DNA from: Pontibacter sp. G13
Lineage (GTDB): Bacteria; Bacteroidota; Bacteroidia; J057
NCBI RefSeq assembly: GCF_031851795.1
Contig: NZ_CP134696.1
Span: forward strand, 4,422,501-4,486,500
Direction: 5' to 3'
Length of the DNA stretch: 64,000 nucleotides
Position 1 is the stretch's first letter; each line of letters opens with the position of its first letter. Below the pieces are notes generated by a model that saw nothing but the letters and a program-made list of their open reading frames with translations, ran no database searches and was not told where the DNA came from. Positions 1 to 9,552 of the stretch are shown here, in pieces. The translations under genes and the position numbers were made by a program.

Positions 1-2178
1 GGATGCCGCGATGATATATTGTTTGGCATCCTGATGTTTGCGGACGGTGAAAATGATTCGAGGGTCTCCCACAGGGTGATTGGTAATGGGAAGTCCCGCT
101 TCATCGGTCAACAAATCTCCATTGCGAAGAATATCCTCATAATGACTCGTAACGGCCTGTGCATAGGCAGGCAGAGCTACTTGCCAGATATAATCAGCTG
201 GATCTGCCTTCGCGTTATAATGGAAGGTATAGAAGAATTCTGCTCCTGTCGCTCCGAGATTCTTCAACAACCCCAACCACTGACTAGGTCTAACATTTTC
301 AGTGGGATCAGTTGCCCATCCAGCACCGATAAATGGCGCATAGAGCTTGTCTCCGAGGGGAATTTCCACCTTTCGGCAGATGTCGATCCACTCCCAGCCT
401 CGCCATGCTCCTTTCCACTTTCGCCAGTTACCGGGCCATCTTGGATAGAAATCTGGAGTTGAATAGTATTGACCATTGATGGGGCGTTGAATGTACCTAC
501 TTTCTTTCCATTCGAAGCGATCTACCGGGCCTCCATCGACTCCATACCATCCAAACTGAGCTTCCTTGAGTTCGGGGAATTCCATGAAGGCATCACGGTA
601 CGCAGTCCTGAATCTGAGTTTCTGCTTGGCTTGGTATTCCTCCCAAGTGTTGTACCCATTCTGGTTGAAGTCGGCGACAATGCGAGGGGAAGTCTCTAAT
701 GCTTTCTGCGTGTATGGATAAGGAGGGACCTCCCCGTTTTCTGCTACCATATTCACCGGCCTTGTGAGGCGATCCAGTAATTCTCGGAAGTAAAAGGCCT
801 GAGTTTTTCCATCCTCTAAGAAAGCATCGGTATGAGCGGCCATGCTGATTTGTCCATTTTTGATCTTCTTGCCGCTTCTATTGATGTGATTGCCATGCGC
901 ATCCGTCAATATATCTTCCTTGGGTAACTGACTCCAATTGACGATGAAAGCCCGTTTGGAAGGTGCACCGATGTCTTTTGGGATGAGCTGTCTCCAATAA
1001 GAGGTCATGGCAAGGGGCCATTCTGGGTGTTGGTTGGCGAGTTTGATCAATGCTCCAAGCTGCTGGTTTTCATCGAGTAGCTTTGAATTGACTGCCTGCT
1101 TGGTATTTTGAATCGTCAGATAGTAATGCCAATTTTTGGCCATCTCCTCCTGAAATTGAGTAGCCAGAATGACAGTTTCTGGCTTGAACATGCCTTTCTG
1201 GTTTTTGTCGGCAATCTGATTGATATTCAGCCAGTTGTATAATGGAAGGAGATTGTGTCCCTCTTTATATCGTGGCAATGGAAATGTCCGGAGTTGATCG
1301 ATAGCGGAAAGGGAAGGCGTTGGGTGACCAATCACATATTCCAGATCCACTTGAGCAGCCTCGGCAGTCATCTCTGTTTGAGCTTCCATTGTAGGAGCCG
1401 AAACCACAAGCTTGCGGTCTTTTTGGAAGGTGTAATGATCCCCAGCATGAGCCTGGTTGGCATGCTGTCTGATCAAGTCCTCGGAGAGCCATTGATCATA
1501 AACGGCTATTTCATCTATATCCCCGATGAAATCCAGATTCTGCTTGGGATTGGCACTGATGGAAAACAGCAGTTTGCAGGGGCTTTCCACACACAGGCTG
1601 CCTTCCGTCGGAACTTGTTTTGAAAAAGTTTCAGGACTAACCCCATCTATCCAAATACGTTTTTCTCCGGTAGTGGAATTGTATTGCGCCACCATATGAA
1701 TCCAATTCCCACTAGCGTAATAGCTAAAACTTGATTGGTTATTGCCAATCAATGGAACAGCTAAAAGATCCTGAATTACCTCGCCTCCTTGATTCTGCCG
1801 GGTCCGAAACAGGAGCCTTTTGGTGTTAAGGTCTACGGAGTTTCCCCTTACTTCACAGATACGGAAATTGTCGTGATAGCCAGATGTCGGCAGGCGAAAC
1901 AATAGTTCTATCGTGAAAACATCTTCGATTTCAACCCTCGTCATCAGGACCCCTCTGTTTGCCTCCGCTAATCGAATAAATCTTCCTACCTTGCCACTGC
2001 TAGCCAAAATGTTTGCTTCATACAATTTGGGTTGAAATTCTAACGAGCCAATGGTTGGTTTGTGCCAAGTATCTTGCTCAAATTGCCAATATGCTAGTGG
2101 CTGCTGGGCTTGTAGCTGAGCCCAGAATAGCGTGAATCCTATGAGGACTACCGAAACCTTTTTTTGGAAAAACTGCAT
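1..2178 (-). CDS. Secreted LamG-domain protein, 3' end outside window
   Basis: The minus-strand frame is open from an ATG at 2178 to position 1 (726 codons, no stop), so the protein continues past the window edge. It starts with a signal peptide (MQFFQKKVSVVLIGF..., cleavage likely near AQA-QQ, residues 23-25). Residues about 26-220 look like a concanavalin/LamG jelly roll: an AYWQFEQDTW start, then a GRFIRL...GVLMT strand pair and later an IGDIDEIAVYDQWLS segment typical of LamG ends. The remaining 500 residues are rich in Trp and Tyr (for example RWPGNWRKWKGAWRGWEWID) and could be a TIM-barrel glycosidase-like domain, but I do not recognise the family. It is divergent from the glycosyltransferase at 2328. 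The exact enzymatic role is unknown. Confidence 0.8.
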   Translation of the reverse strand, partial: MQFFQKKVSVVLIGFTLFWAQLQAQQPLAYWQFEQDTWHKPTIGSLEFQPKLYEANILASSGKVGRFIRLAEANRGVLMTRVEIEDVFTIELLFRLPTSGYHDNFRICEVRGNSVDLNTKRLLFRTRQNQGGEVIQDLLAVPLIGNNQSSFSYYASGNWIHMVAQYNSTTGEKRIWIDGVSPETFSKQVPTEGSLCVESPCKLLFSISANPKQNLDFIGDIDEIAVYDQWLSEDLIRQHANQAHAGDHYTFQKDRKLVVSAPTMEAQTEMTAEAAQVDLEYVIGHPTPSLSAIDQLRTFPLPRYKEGHNLLPLYNWLNINQIADKNQKGMFKPETVILATQFQEEMAKNWHYYLTIQNTKQAVNSKLLDENQQLGALIKLANQHPEWPLAMTSYWRQLIPKDIGAPSKRAFIVNWSQLPKEDILTDAHGNHINRSGKKIKNGQISMAAHTDAFLEDGKTQAFYFRELLDRLTRPVNMVAENGEVPPYPYTQKALETSPRIVADFNQNGYNTWEEYQAKQKLRFRTAYRDAFMEFPELKEAQFGWYGVDGGPVDRFEWKESRYIQRPINGQYYSTPDFYPRWPGNWRKWKGAWRGWEWIDICRKVEIPLGDKLYAPFIGAGWATDPTENVRPSQWLGLLKNLGATGAEFFYTFHYNAKADPADYIWQVALPAYAQAVTSHYEDILRNGDLLTDEAGLPITNHPVGDPRIIFTVRKHQDAKQYIIAAS

Positions 2179-2327
2179 GGAGCAGGTTGATTTGGAGATT
2201 TAGATAACTTGATGCATTTGGTGGTTTTAAAATTCGATGCGATCCAGGATAGGAATCAGATTCCTTTCATTCCCATTTACAGCTTGAATCATTTAACCAT
2301 ACCTCAAATACAAATTTTTTTTTCGTC

Positions 2328-3530
2328 ATGCCCAAGGACATTCTCATCCTTTACACGAAAGATACGCAGGAACTCCGCAATCGTAGATCTGCTCTGGGGT
2401 CCTACATCGCCTCTCTTGCTAAACTGTTGCAAAAGGATGGACATCGTGTCAGGATCAACGATATTCTCTTCAACGATCTTGTCAGTATGGGTGCCGATGT
2501 GATGTCCCCAGCCTATTCCCAAAGTGGGTTGAAGGCGCAGGTGATGAAATTTGTTCCCAAGTATTTGAAACAATGGGTCAAGGACAAGATGATGATTCGT
2601 CGTGCTGATGAATTCATACAGCTGATCCAGAATCAAGATCCAGCTGATATCATCTTGGACTTCTATACCTTCGGATCTCGGACTGGGCAGGCTTTGGCCA
2701 CAAAGTGGAATTGCCCGCATTATGTTGTGTATGACGGTCCTGTTTTGGAGGAATATGCATTCTTTCAAGGCATAGAAGCTCCGATGGCCAAGCAAGCCCA
2801 AGCACGTCAAAAGGATGCGCTGAGTCAGGCGAATGGAGTAGTGGTATATTCGCAGGCAATGGCAGACTATGTTCAATCCTTGGCTGAGTTGTCAGATCAA
2901 CGCACCCTGCATCTTCATCAAAATGTGGATTTCTCCAGATTCGAATTCTGCGATGAGAAGCCCACTCCCAACCCTATTGAGATTGGTTTTATTGGCTCAT
3001 TTTTGCCTTGGCATCGGGTGGATCTCCTAGTTGCGGCTTTTGAAAGGCTGAGGGAAGCCGGACATTCAGTCAAATTGAATTTGATTGGCTATGGAATGAA
3101 ATGGGAAAATATTCAGCAACATGTGGAAAATAGTCCATTTAAGGCTGATATTTCTATGCCCGGCTTCAAGGATAAAGAAGAATTATTTCAGCTCAAGAAA
3201 CAGATGCATATCGGGGTAGTTCCCAGTGCCATTTGGTACCAAGCCCCCAACAAACTCTTCGAATACGGGGCTATGCGCATTGCTTGCGTCGCTCCTCCCA
3301 CCCCAACTATTTCCTTCCTGTATGAGGAAAATGTCGAGATCACCTTTTTTGAAAACAATGATCTTGATTCTCTGTATCAAGCGCTAGAATCTCTGGTGAC
3401 CAATCCAGACCATCTCATGAGCATGGGCAAGGCCATTCAATCCAAAATCAAAGAAGACTATGGTCCTGAAAAAACCTTAGCCTTTTACCAAATGCTTTTG
3501 GGATTGGAAAGAGAGCCAGCTAACCTTTGA
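2328..3530 (+). CDS. Glycosyltransferase, GT4-like (GT-B fold)
   Basis: This 400-residue cytoplasmic protein has two Rossmann-like halves. The N-terminal half opens with a beta strand (DILILYTKDTQE). The C-terminal half opens near residue 222 (GFIGSFLPWHRVDLL) and carries the family-4 signature APNKLFEYGAMRIACVAP near residues 305-322, where the Glu and small residues bind the nucleotide-sugar phosphate. GT4 enzymes are retaining transferases that build polysaccharides, lipopolysaccharide or glycolipids; donor and acceptor cannot be read from sequence. It is close to a sulfotransferase and an SGNH hydrolase on the other strand, which suggests a surface-glycan setting. The start at 2328 is the first in-frame ATG and has no competing upstream start. 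Confidence 0.87.
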   Translation: MPKDILILYTKDTQELRNRRSALGSYIASLAKLLQKDGHRVRINDILFNDLVSMGADVMSPAYSQSGLKAQVMKFVPKYLKQWVKDKMMIRRADEFIQLIQNQDPADIILDFYTFGSRTGQALATKWNCPHYVVYDGPVLEEYAFFQGIEAPMAKQAQARQKDALSQANGVVVYSQAMADYVQSLAELSDQRTLHLHQNVDFSRFEFCDEKPTPNPIEIGFIGSFLPWHRVDLLVAAFERLREAGHSVKLNLIGYGMKWENIQQHVENSPFKADISMPGFKDKEELFQLKKQMHIGVVPSAIWYQAPNKLFEYGAMRIACVAPPTPTISFLYEENVEITFFENNDLDSLYQALESLVTNPDHLMSMGKAIQSKIKEDYGPEKTLAFYQMLLGLEREPANL

Positions 3531-3743
3531 TGCTATCCAGTCAACAAGGTTTGTTAGGGAAGACCAAAAGGAATTGGACCTGATGGTTGGGCCTTTTGGA
3601 AACCTCTCTAGTCTTTAACGGGCGCCTATTCCCACAAAAGGAGAAGGTTTCTAGCGTGTGCTGGTGGGGGCGGATACCACCTTCTTCCAAGCCACTTGCA
3701 GGCGTAATTCACCAGCAAAGGGTATGGTACTTGATAACACTGC

Positions 3744-4649
3744 CTAGGAAGCCGGATAATACTTTCTGATCCACGGTCCAAACTGTCGTTTGAGCCCGAG
3801 GTAGAGGTCTTGTAGAAGGTTGTCCGGAAGCCTAATTCCTTTGGAATGTTCATCAAAAGACTTGTACCCCAACTCTTCTGCTTCCTCTCCACATACCCAG
3901 TGATACCTGGCCTTTAGGCGATCTGGCCATGCAGCCCATCGCTGAGTCGGTTTAAAGGATTCTGTTTTCTGTTCAGGTACCCAATTCAGCTTCTCGGTTT
4001 TTCCACGATAGGTAGAAGAACCAAATACCGGCAACTCAGCAGCCTTGGAATAATCAAATAATGCCTCGTCTAGTCCGCAGTGTTTGAGAAGCTCAGGCAG
4101 GGTAGAGGAAAGCTCGTTCAGTAAATCCTCATATTTGACAACCATCAACTGCTGCGAATTGGGATTGGCTTCCTTAAAGGCTCTGATCCGTTGGGCGCTT
4201 TGTTTCCATTCTTGAAAGCACACTTCATGTGGCCAGAACCCACTTCGAAAACCAGATTCGGCAACATCCCGGCCATCTCTGGTGATGATGATCAATTTAG
4301 CGTCCGGAAAAAAGGTCGGAAATAGATGAAGATTCTCCGTGCTCGGCGTTTTCGTGAGCAATATTTTGGCATCCTCCTCCAAAGCGCCGTCTGGAGCGAG
4401 GTAGTCGATCATTCCCCTACTCAACGAATCTTTTAATTCTAGGGACTTTTGGGCGGAGTCTCCCCACCTATCGTTCCAGCGATTCACAAGCGCTTGGTCG
4501 AAAGATTCAAGATGAGGTAGATACGCTACCAAAAAGTCCTCGCCCGGGTGCTTGGGAAACACCACGTCGGGATGGAGGCCAAGGAGCTGAAACAGGAAGT
4601 TTGTCCCGCTTCTGCCATGGATGCCCAATATGAATACCGGCTGGATCAT
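3744..4649 (-). CDS. Sulfotransferase family protein
   Basis: This is a 301-residue PAPS-dependent sulfotransferase-like enzyme. The 5'-phosphosulfate-binding loop is visible at the N-terminus (FILGIHGRSGTNFLFQLLG), and the 3'-phosphate-binding strand and helix follow at about residues 120-135 (LIIITRDGRDVAESG). The family transfers sulfate from PAPS to hydroxyls or amines of glycans or other acceptors; the acceptor here is unknown. The frame is open further upstream, but the upstream candidate at 4664 is TTG, so I chose the ATG at 4649, which starts five residues before the first core strand. It lies about 90 bp downstream of the SGNH hydrolase gene on the same strand and may be cotranscribed. 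It is one of three sulfotransferases in the window. Confidence 0.85.
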   Translation of the reverse strand: MIQPVFILGIHGRSGTNFLFQLLGLHPDVVFPKHPGEDFLVAYLPHLESFDQALVNRWNDRWGDSAQKSLELKDSLSRGMIDYLAPDGALEEDAKILLTKTPSTENLHLFPTFFPDAKLIIITRDGRDVAESGFRSGFWPHEVCFQEWKQSAQRIRAFKEANPNSQQLMVVKYEDLLNELSSTLPELLKHCGLDEALFDYSKAAELPVFGSSTYRGKTEKLNWVPEQKTESFKPTQRWAAWPDRLKARYHWVCGEEAEELGYKSFDEHSKGIRLPDNLLQDLYLGLKRQFGPWIRKYYPAS

Positions 4650-4739
4650 GCTGGCTAAATACAAAGAATTTTGGATTGAAACAATGTCCCAACTCTGTGA
4701 TAATCGGGGATGATTCGTCGATTAGTGAGACTGAATGGA

Positions 4740-5696
4740 TTATTCCACAGCTAATGGAATGTCTTTCACGGGAGGCTCAAGAAGTCCCGCTTCGATAACG
4801 GGTGCCAATTGGTCTGCCAGAAATTGCTGGCCTAAATCATTGAAGTGAATATCGTCAATGAAGTGCTTGGGCTTGACTCCCAAGTCGAGTTCATCCATCA
4901 ATTTCAGGTTTCTCAAAGCTGCGAATTCCTTGATCTCTTCCCGACCGGTTTCGCTTTTTTTCTTTTTGATCTCCTTGGTGGTAGCGTGAAGATACAGGAC
5001 GACGGGAATCCCAGCCGACTCTCCCATTGCCACCAAATCCGCTAATCCTTGATTGAAGACTTTACCTTCAGAAATTCCCAAATTTTGCTGACGCTGTTTT
5101 TGGGCTTGCTTTCCCTTCTTGGCAGGCTGGAATTGTTGCATTCCTCGCTCAATGATCTTCATCCAAGCCAAAGGAGCCTGCTTGGAAGGATATTGAGGAT
5201 GGATTCCTACCACCGGCTTGAAAGTCATATTGTCGAATGCATCATGACTGCTGTAGACCATGACCATCATATCCGCACCAAACATTCCGTGCTCATTTAG
5301 GTACGCCGCTCCATTGTCTGGCCCCCAAGATCCTGCAGAGATGTTGAGGACTCGGACAGGCTGTCCCATTTTTGCAGAAAGCAAGATTTCCAACTTGGTA
5401 CTAGCTAGACTATCCTGATCGGTTCGGTTGCCGCCATTGATCACAGAATCCCCGATCAATAGGACGACTGTAGTGTCCTGTTCGGTGTCGATCGGCAGAC
5501 TGCGCATGGAATATGAATTCGTGGCAAATCGATTTCCGTAAATCCTCACCGCTTGATTGGGAGCATGAATATATTCGTATTGCTCGCTCGCAGAATAAAG
5601 CGGATAAGTGCAAAGACCGAAATACCTCCCGATTCCTTCTCCCACGAGGAAAACGAGTAGCACTAAACTTCCGATGGCGATGAAGATCTTTTTCAT
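4740..5696 (-). CDS. SGNH/GDSL-type hydrolase, membrane-anchored
   Basis: The 318-residue protein begins with an N-terminal membrane segment or uncleaved signal (FIAIGSLVLLVFLVGEGIG). The block I motif LIGDSVINGG puts the nucleophile at Ser84, and block V DDIHFNDLG gives Asp281-x-x-His284, so the catalytic Ser-Asp-His of an SGNH hydrolase is complete. Such proteins deacetylate or esterify glycans at the cell surface; the substrate is unknown. A lysine-rich stretch (residues about 195-210, PAKKGKQAQKQRQ) sits in the middle. It is upstream of the sulfotransferase gene on the same strand and divergent from the COG0523 gene, with 267 bp between the two starts. Confidence 0.82.
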   Translation of the reverse strand: MKKIFIAIGSLVLLVFLVGEGIGRYFGLCTYPLYSASEQYEYIHAPNQAVRIYGNRFATNSYSMRSLPIDTEQDTTVVLLIGDSVINGGNRTDQDSLASTKLEILLSAKMGQPVRVLNISAGSWGPDNGAAYLNEHGMFGADMMVMVYSSHDAFDNMTFKPVVGIHPQYPSKQAPLAWMKIIERGMQQFQPAKKGKQAQKQRQQNLGISEGKVFNQGLADLVAMGESAGIPVVLYLHATTKEIKKKKSETGREEIKEFAALRNLKLMDELDLGVKPKHFIDDIHFNDLGQQFLADQLAPVIEAGLLEPPVKDIPLAVE

Positions 5697-5951
5697 GCGG
5701 CTAAAATATGATGATTTCCGACGGTTGGGGTAGTTTCTAAAAATAAATTATCGGAATTCTCCCGGAATGTTTTTCGGAAAAATGACTTGGCCATTTGCCT
5801 GATTTTGACCAATGATCGAAGGGAATTGTAGGCTTCGAGGTAGGTGGACGAATCGTTTTTGGGGAAGGATCAGGGATGGAAAAGTCCCTCTTTCAAGGTG
5901 GTTATTCATTCTGTATACAAGTCCAAGGCACGAAAAATGGGGAGAGCTCCT

Positions 5952-5959
5952 TAACTTTG
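5952..5959 (+). promoter_or_regulatory. -7 element TAACTTTG, near-leaderless start
   Basis: TAACTTTG matches the Bacteroidota -7 consensus TAnnTTTG. It ends only 4 bp before the ATG at 5964, which would make the transcript leaderless or nearly so and supports that start. No clear TTTG -33 box is present at the usual spacing. Confidence 0.45.
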
Positions 5960-5963
5960 CGTC

Positions 5964-6950
5964 ATGGAGTTTTCACCAGTCCCCGTGACCATCATCACCG
6001 GATATCTTGGCGCCGGGAAGACCACATTGTTGAATCACTTGCTCACTCAACCCGATCGGAGATGGGCAGTGGTAGTGAATGAATTTGGTCAAATCGGTAT
6101 TGATAACGCGTTGGTATTAGGCGTGGAGGAAGATCTCGTGTCGTTGAACAATGGGTGCCTTTGCTGTCAGATCAGGGATGATCTTGTCGGTACGCTGATG
6201 GAATTGATCAGTAGAAGGGCAGAGTTTGATGGGATTATCGTGGAAACATCCGGAATCGCCAATCCTGCACCTATTCTTCACACGCTATTGACACATCCGT
6301 TTCTCAATAGAAGCTATCAATTGGATGGAGTCATCACTGTCGTAGATTCGATTCACCTCGACCAAGTGCTGCAAGAAGAAGAGGGAAGAACGCAAATTGC
6401 ACTTGCGGATGTACTGATCGCCAACAAGGCAGATTTGCTTTCCGCCCAAGAAATGGAGCAAATCCAACACCGCATTCAATCACTCAATGCTGATGCGCCC
6501 GTCTTTTCGGCCATAAAAGGCCAAGTGGATGATCGCGTCTGGACCCAACGCCGAAGCTATGACATTCAATCAGCGGCTTGGGAGGCAATCGGACATGATT
6601 CTCATCATCATCACGACCACGAGCATGACCACGAGCATGATCATTCTGTAACTTCCCACAGTTTCAAATTGGATGGGACCATCTCTCCAGAGTCGTTCCA
6701 GCAATGGATGGGACGACTGATGGCTCAGGAAGACATGCGAATATATCGGATGAAAGGAATTCTCAATTTGGAGCGTGAGGATCACCGAATCGTTTTTCAC
6801 GGTGTGCATCAATGGTTTGACAGTGCATCTGGACCTGTTTGGAAACCCGAAGAGCGGCGAACCAATCAATTCGTCTTTATCGGCAAAGATCTCAAACCTA
6901 CCCTCCTTGAGATGGCCATGTCCTCCTCCCTAACTCGTTCAGGTAGATAG
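5964..6950 (+). CDS. CobW/COG0523 family GTPase (metallochaperone)
   Basis: This is a 328-residue G3E-class P-loop GTPase. Walker A is GYLGAGKTT (residues 13-21), the metal-binding CxCC motif is C65-L-C67-C68, and the base-specificity motif is NKAD (154-157). A His-rich linker (about residues 211-227, alternating His/Asp/Glu) leads into the CobW C-terminal domain (about 230-328). Members of this family load or buffer zinc, and others serve cobalt or nickel; CxCC plus a His-rich stretch fits the zinc group. It is 57 bp upstream of dnaG on the same strand, so the two are probably cotranscribed. That is notable because this DnaG lacks zinc ligands. I see no Zur-like palindrome upstream, so regulation is open. 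Confidence 0.9.
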   Translation: MEFSPVPVTIITGYLGAGKTTLLNHLLTQPDRRWAVVVNEFGQIGIDNALVLGVEEDLVSLNNGCLCCQIRDDLVGTLMELISRRAEFDGIIVETSGIANPAPILHTLLTHPFLNRSYQLDGVITVVDSIHLDQVLQEEEGRTQIALADVLIANKADLLSAQEMEQIQHRIQSLNADAPVFSAIKGQVDDRVWTQRRSYDIQSAAWEAIGHDSHHHHDHEHDHEHDHSVTSHSFKLDGTISPESFQQWMGRLMAQEDMRIYRMKGILNLEREDHRIVFHGVHQWFDSASGPVWKPEERRTNQFVFIGKDLKPTLLEMAMSSSLTRSGR

Positions 6951-7007
6951 ATCCATTTTCGACAAGTGGGGAAATCTTCGGATATTTGAGGCCAACAAGG
7001 TGCCAAC

Positions 7008-9080
7008 ATGGGTCGGATTCCTCCGCAGATCGTCGATCAAATCTACAATGCCCTCGATATTCTCGAGATTGTCCAAGATTATCTTCCCCTGAAAAAACGG
7101 GGAGCCAATCACTGGGCCAATTCTCCGTGGACCAATGAGAAGACCCCTTCTTTTGCTGTCAATCCCGTCAAGGGAATCTATAAGGACTTTTCGTCCGGCA
7201 AAGGAGGAAATGCCATCAATTTCCTCATGGAAATGGAAGGCTACACCTACGTGGAAGCACTCAAGCACGTAGCTCGGAAGTACAATATCGAGATCGAGGA
7301 AGAAGAGGAAACCGCCGAAGCCAAGGAAGCACGGGACAAGCGGCAATCTCTCGGGATCGTCAATGAATGGACCGCTCGCTGGTTTCAAACTCAACTCACC
7401 GAAACCCCAGAAGGCAAAACCATCGGCCTCTCCTACTTCAAGGAACGAGGGATTCTGGATTCGACCATCGAAACCTTCCAGCTGGGATACTCGCCAGATG
7501 CATGGGAAACTTATGCTCAGGCGGCGGTAGCTGCTCAGTTCAAACCCGAATATCTGGTAGAATTGGGGTTGGTGAGCAAGTCCGAGAAAACCGGGAAGCT
7601 CCTCGATCGATTTCGCGGGCGAGTGATGTTTCCCATCTCCAATGCGGTCGGCAAAGTAGTGGGATTTGGTGGCCGGATCTTGGGCAATCGTAAGGATGTA
7701 GGAAAATACATCAACTCGCCCGAGTCAGAGGTGTACCATAAAAGCGAGGTCCTCTACGGATTGCACCTTTCCAAGAAGGCTATTCGAGATCAAGATCTAT
7801 GTATCCTCACCGAGGGATATATGGATGTGATTTTGCTCCACCAATATGGCATCCAGAATGTCGTTGCCTCCAGTGGTACTGCTCTCACACCTGAGCAAAT
7901 CCGCCTGATCCGTCGATTCACCAAGAATGTCTTGATGATCTATGACGGAGATGCCGCAGGGATCAAGGCTGCCAAAAGAGGGATCGATCTGCTCATCAAG
8001 GCAGAGATGAACGCCAAGGTGCTGGTACTTCCTGATAAGCACGACCCTGATTCGTACGTGAGATTGGTTGGAGCCAAAGGATTTCAGGATACGATCGAGC
8101 AGCAGGCGCTCAGCTTCATTGACTTTAAGCTGCAAGTGCTCCGCAATGAGCAAGACCCCAATGATCCTGCCGGCCAAACTGCCATCATCAAATCTTTGGC
8201 GGAAACGCTTGCCTACATTCCGGACATGGTTTCCCGCCAGATGTACGTCCGGAAAGTCGCGCAACAGGTAGACATCACCGAGGCGCTCATGACGCATGCA
8301 GTCGATGAGGCCAGGCGTGAACACGCCAAAATCGAGGCGAGAGAGCGGAAACGCCGAGAAGCTCGATCCCAGCAGCAACCTCAGCATTTTGAGCCGGGGC
8401 AGATGATGATGCCTCCGCCCATGGACCCCATGGAGGTTCCTGTGGACACACCGGTTCGCGAGTTGCGGGGATTCGAACAGCTAGAACTTGCTGCCCAAGA
8501 GCGGGAGCTGCTTCGAATTTTGGTGAATCATGCAGAGGAGGAAGTGCCTGAGATTCCCGAGGGAGGAGCCCTTGAGGATGAGAATGGGGAAGCGATTGAG
8601 TATCCCAAGTTTCCGTTGGTGGATTACTTCATGGATGAATTGGAGGGATTCACCTTTGAGAATGGGACGTTTGAGACGTTGAAGAATCGGATTTTTGAGG
8701 AATTTGATCAGACGGGTAAGGTGGATATCAGTCGCTATCTCACCGATCAGATGGATGACATCCGGCGGATTGTTTCGGAACTCCTGATCAATCCTCACGA
8801 GATTAGCCCCAACTGGAAGAAGATCAATGCATTTGTGACGGACTTTGACGATGACTTAGCAGCCGTCATGAAAGGGGCTATCTCCCACTATAAATTCAGG
8901 AGAGTGGACCGATTGATCGTTGAATGCCAAGAAAAGATCCAAAAGGCAGAGGACGAAGATGACATGGAAAACCTAGACAAATTCATGGATACCTTCATTT
9001 ACCTCAGCAAGCTCCGCAAGGACATTCATGGCAAAATCGGCATCGACGGCGCTATTCGTGGCAATGATGCCCATCTCTAG
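7008..9080 (+). CDS. dnaG: DNA primase DnaG lacking zinc ligands
   Basis: DNA primase makes RNA primers at the replication fork. The 690-residue protein has the N-terminal zinc-ribbon fold (residues 1-100), with the family motif EKTPSFAVNP intact. The four positions that normally carry Cys/His/Cys/Cys are Ser39, Thr42, Asp60 and Ser63, so no zinc can be held there. The catalytic core and TOPRIM domain follow, with TEGYMD (Glu near 269) and IYDGDAAG (Asp near 313-315). The C-terminal helicase-interaction region is long and acidic. From memory, flavobacterial DnaG proteins show the same loss, so it is probably a lineage trait and not damage. The 3' end overlaps the convergent small membrane-protein gene by 4 bp. 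Confidence 0.95.
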   Translation: MGRIPPQIVDQIYNALDILEIVQDYLPLKKRGANHWANSPWTNEKTPSFAVNPVKGIYKDFSSGKGGNAINFLMEMEGYTYVEALKHVARKYNIEIEEEEETAEAKEARDKRQSLGIVNEWTARWFQTQLTETPEGKTIGLSYFKERGILDSTIETFQLGYSPDAWETYAQAAVAAQFKPEYLVELGLVSKSEKTGKLLDRFRGRVMFPISNAVGKVVGFGGRILGNRKDVGKYINSPESEVYHKSEVLYGLHLSKKAIRDQDLCILTEGYMDVILLHQYGIQNVVASSGTALTPEQIRLIRRFTKNVLMIYDGDAAGIKAAKRGIDLLIKAEMNAKVLVLPDKHDPDSYVRLVGAKGFQDTIEQQALSFIDFKLQVLRNEQDPNDPAGQTAIIKSLAETLAYIPDMVSRQMYVRKVAQQVDITEALMTHAVDEARREHAKIEARERKRREARSQQQPQHFEPGQMMMPPPMDPMEVPVDTPVRELRGFEQLELAAQERELLRILVNHAEEEVPEIPEGGALEDENGEAIEYPKFPLVDYFMDELEGFTFENGTFETLKNRIFEEFDQTGKVDISRYLTDQMDDIRRIVSELLINPHEISPNWKKINAFVTDFDDDLAAVMKGAISHYKFRRVDRLIVECQEKIQKAEDEDDMENLDKFMDTFIYLSKLRKDIHGKIGIDGAIRGNDAHL

Positions 9081-9307
9081 ACCTCAGATCCTTCGGAGGA
9101 GGAACGGGCGCGATCATTCACCCAGTCCTGAACGATTCCTCCCAAAAGCCCGCCCATCAATGCACCATAGGGGACCATGCGCTCCCAATTGGATGTGATG
9201 CTGCAGGTGCCGGACAGACATCCCACATAGTTCCAATACAGAAATCCTCCCACGGCTCCAACGAGGGCTCCGATAAAGTAGAATCGATATTTCATCCAGA
9301 AGTTCAT
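9077..9307 (-). CDS. Small membrane protein, DUF6132-like
   Basis: This 76-residue protein has two predicted membrane helices (FYFIGALVGAVGGFLYWNYV and GALMGGLLGGIVQDWV) around a short loop with a Cys-x4-Cys pair (GCLSGTCSITSN). It resembles the DUF6132 family of small Bacteroidota membrane proteins often found with YgaP/DUF2892-like proteins and sulfur metabolism; function is unknown. Its start overlaps the stop of the gene at 9304-9552 by 4 bp (ATGA), a translational-coupling arrangement, and its stop overlaps the convergent dnaG stop. Confidence 0.65.
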   Translation of the reverse strand: MNFWMKYRFYFIGALVGAVGGFLYWNYVGCLSGTCSITSNWERMVPYGALMGGLLGGIVQDWVNDRARSSSEGSEV

Positions 9308-9552
9308 ATCTCAGAAGATTGTGTATCAGTGGATTTTTGGACCATTTTCGCCGCATGCGTACTGCAAGCCCCAGATGCGCAGGTGTCTCCACAGCCAAAA
9401 TTGAGTAATCCCGTGCCGATCAAGGCCCCGCCCAAGGCTACCACAGCCATCTCTCCTGTATTCCATCCTGACCCCAAAATCGCCGCTCCGACGACGAGAC
9501 GGAGGATTCTTTGGAGATTCCAATGGTGCATCAACCGATGTGTCCAATTCAT
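9304..9552 (-). CDS. DUF2892/YgaP-like membrane protein
   Basis: The 82-residue protein resembles the DUF2892 inner-membrane family, which includes the transmembrane part of the rhodanese YgaP. Visible features are an N-terminal NLQRILRLVVGAAILGSGW helix, a second helix (MAVVALGGALIGTGLLNFG) and a Cys-rich tail with three cysteines (CGDTCASGAC). It forms a two-gene operon with the DUF6132-like gene through a 4-bp overlap. Such pairs often go with sulfur or persulfide handling, but nothing here proves a substrate. A separate rhodanese lipoprotein lies 4 kb away at 13354. Confidence 0.7.
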   Translation of the reverse strand: MNWTHRLMHHWNLQRILRLVVGAAILGSGWNTGEMAVVALGGALIGTGLLNFGCGDTCASGACSTHAAKMVQKSTDTQSSEI

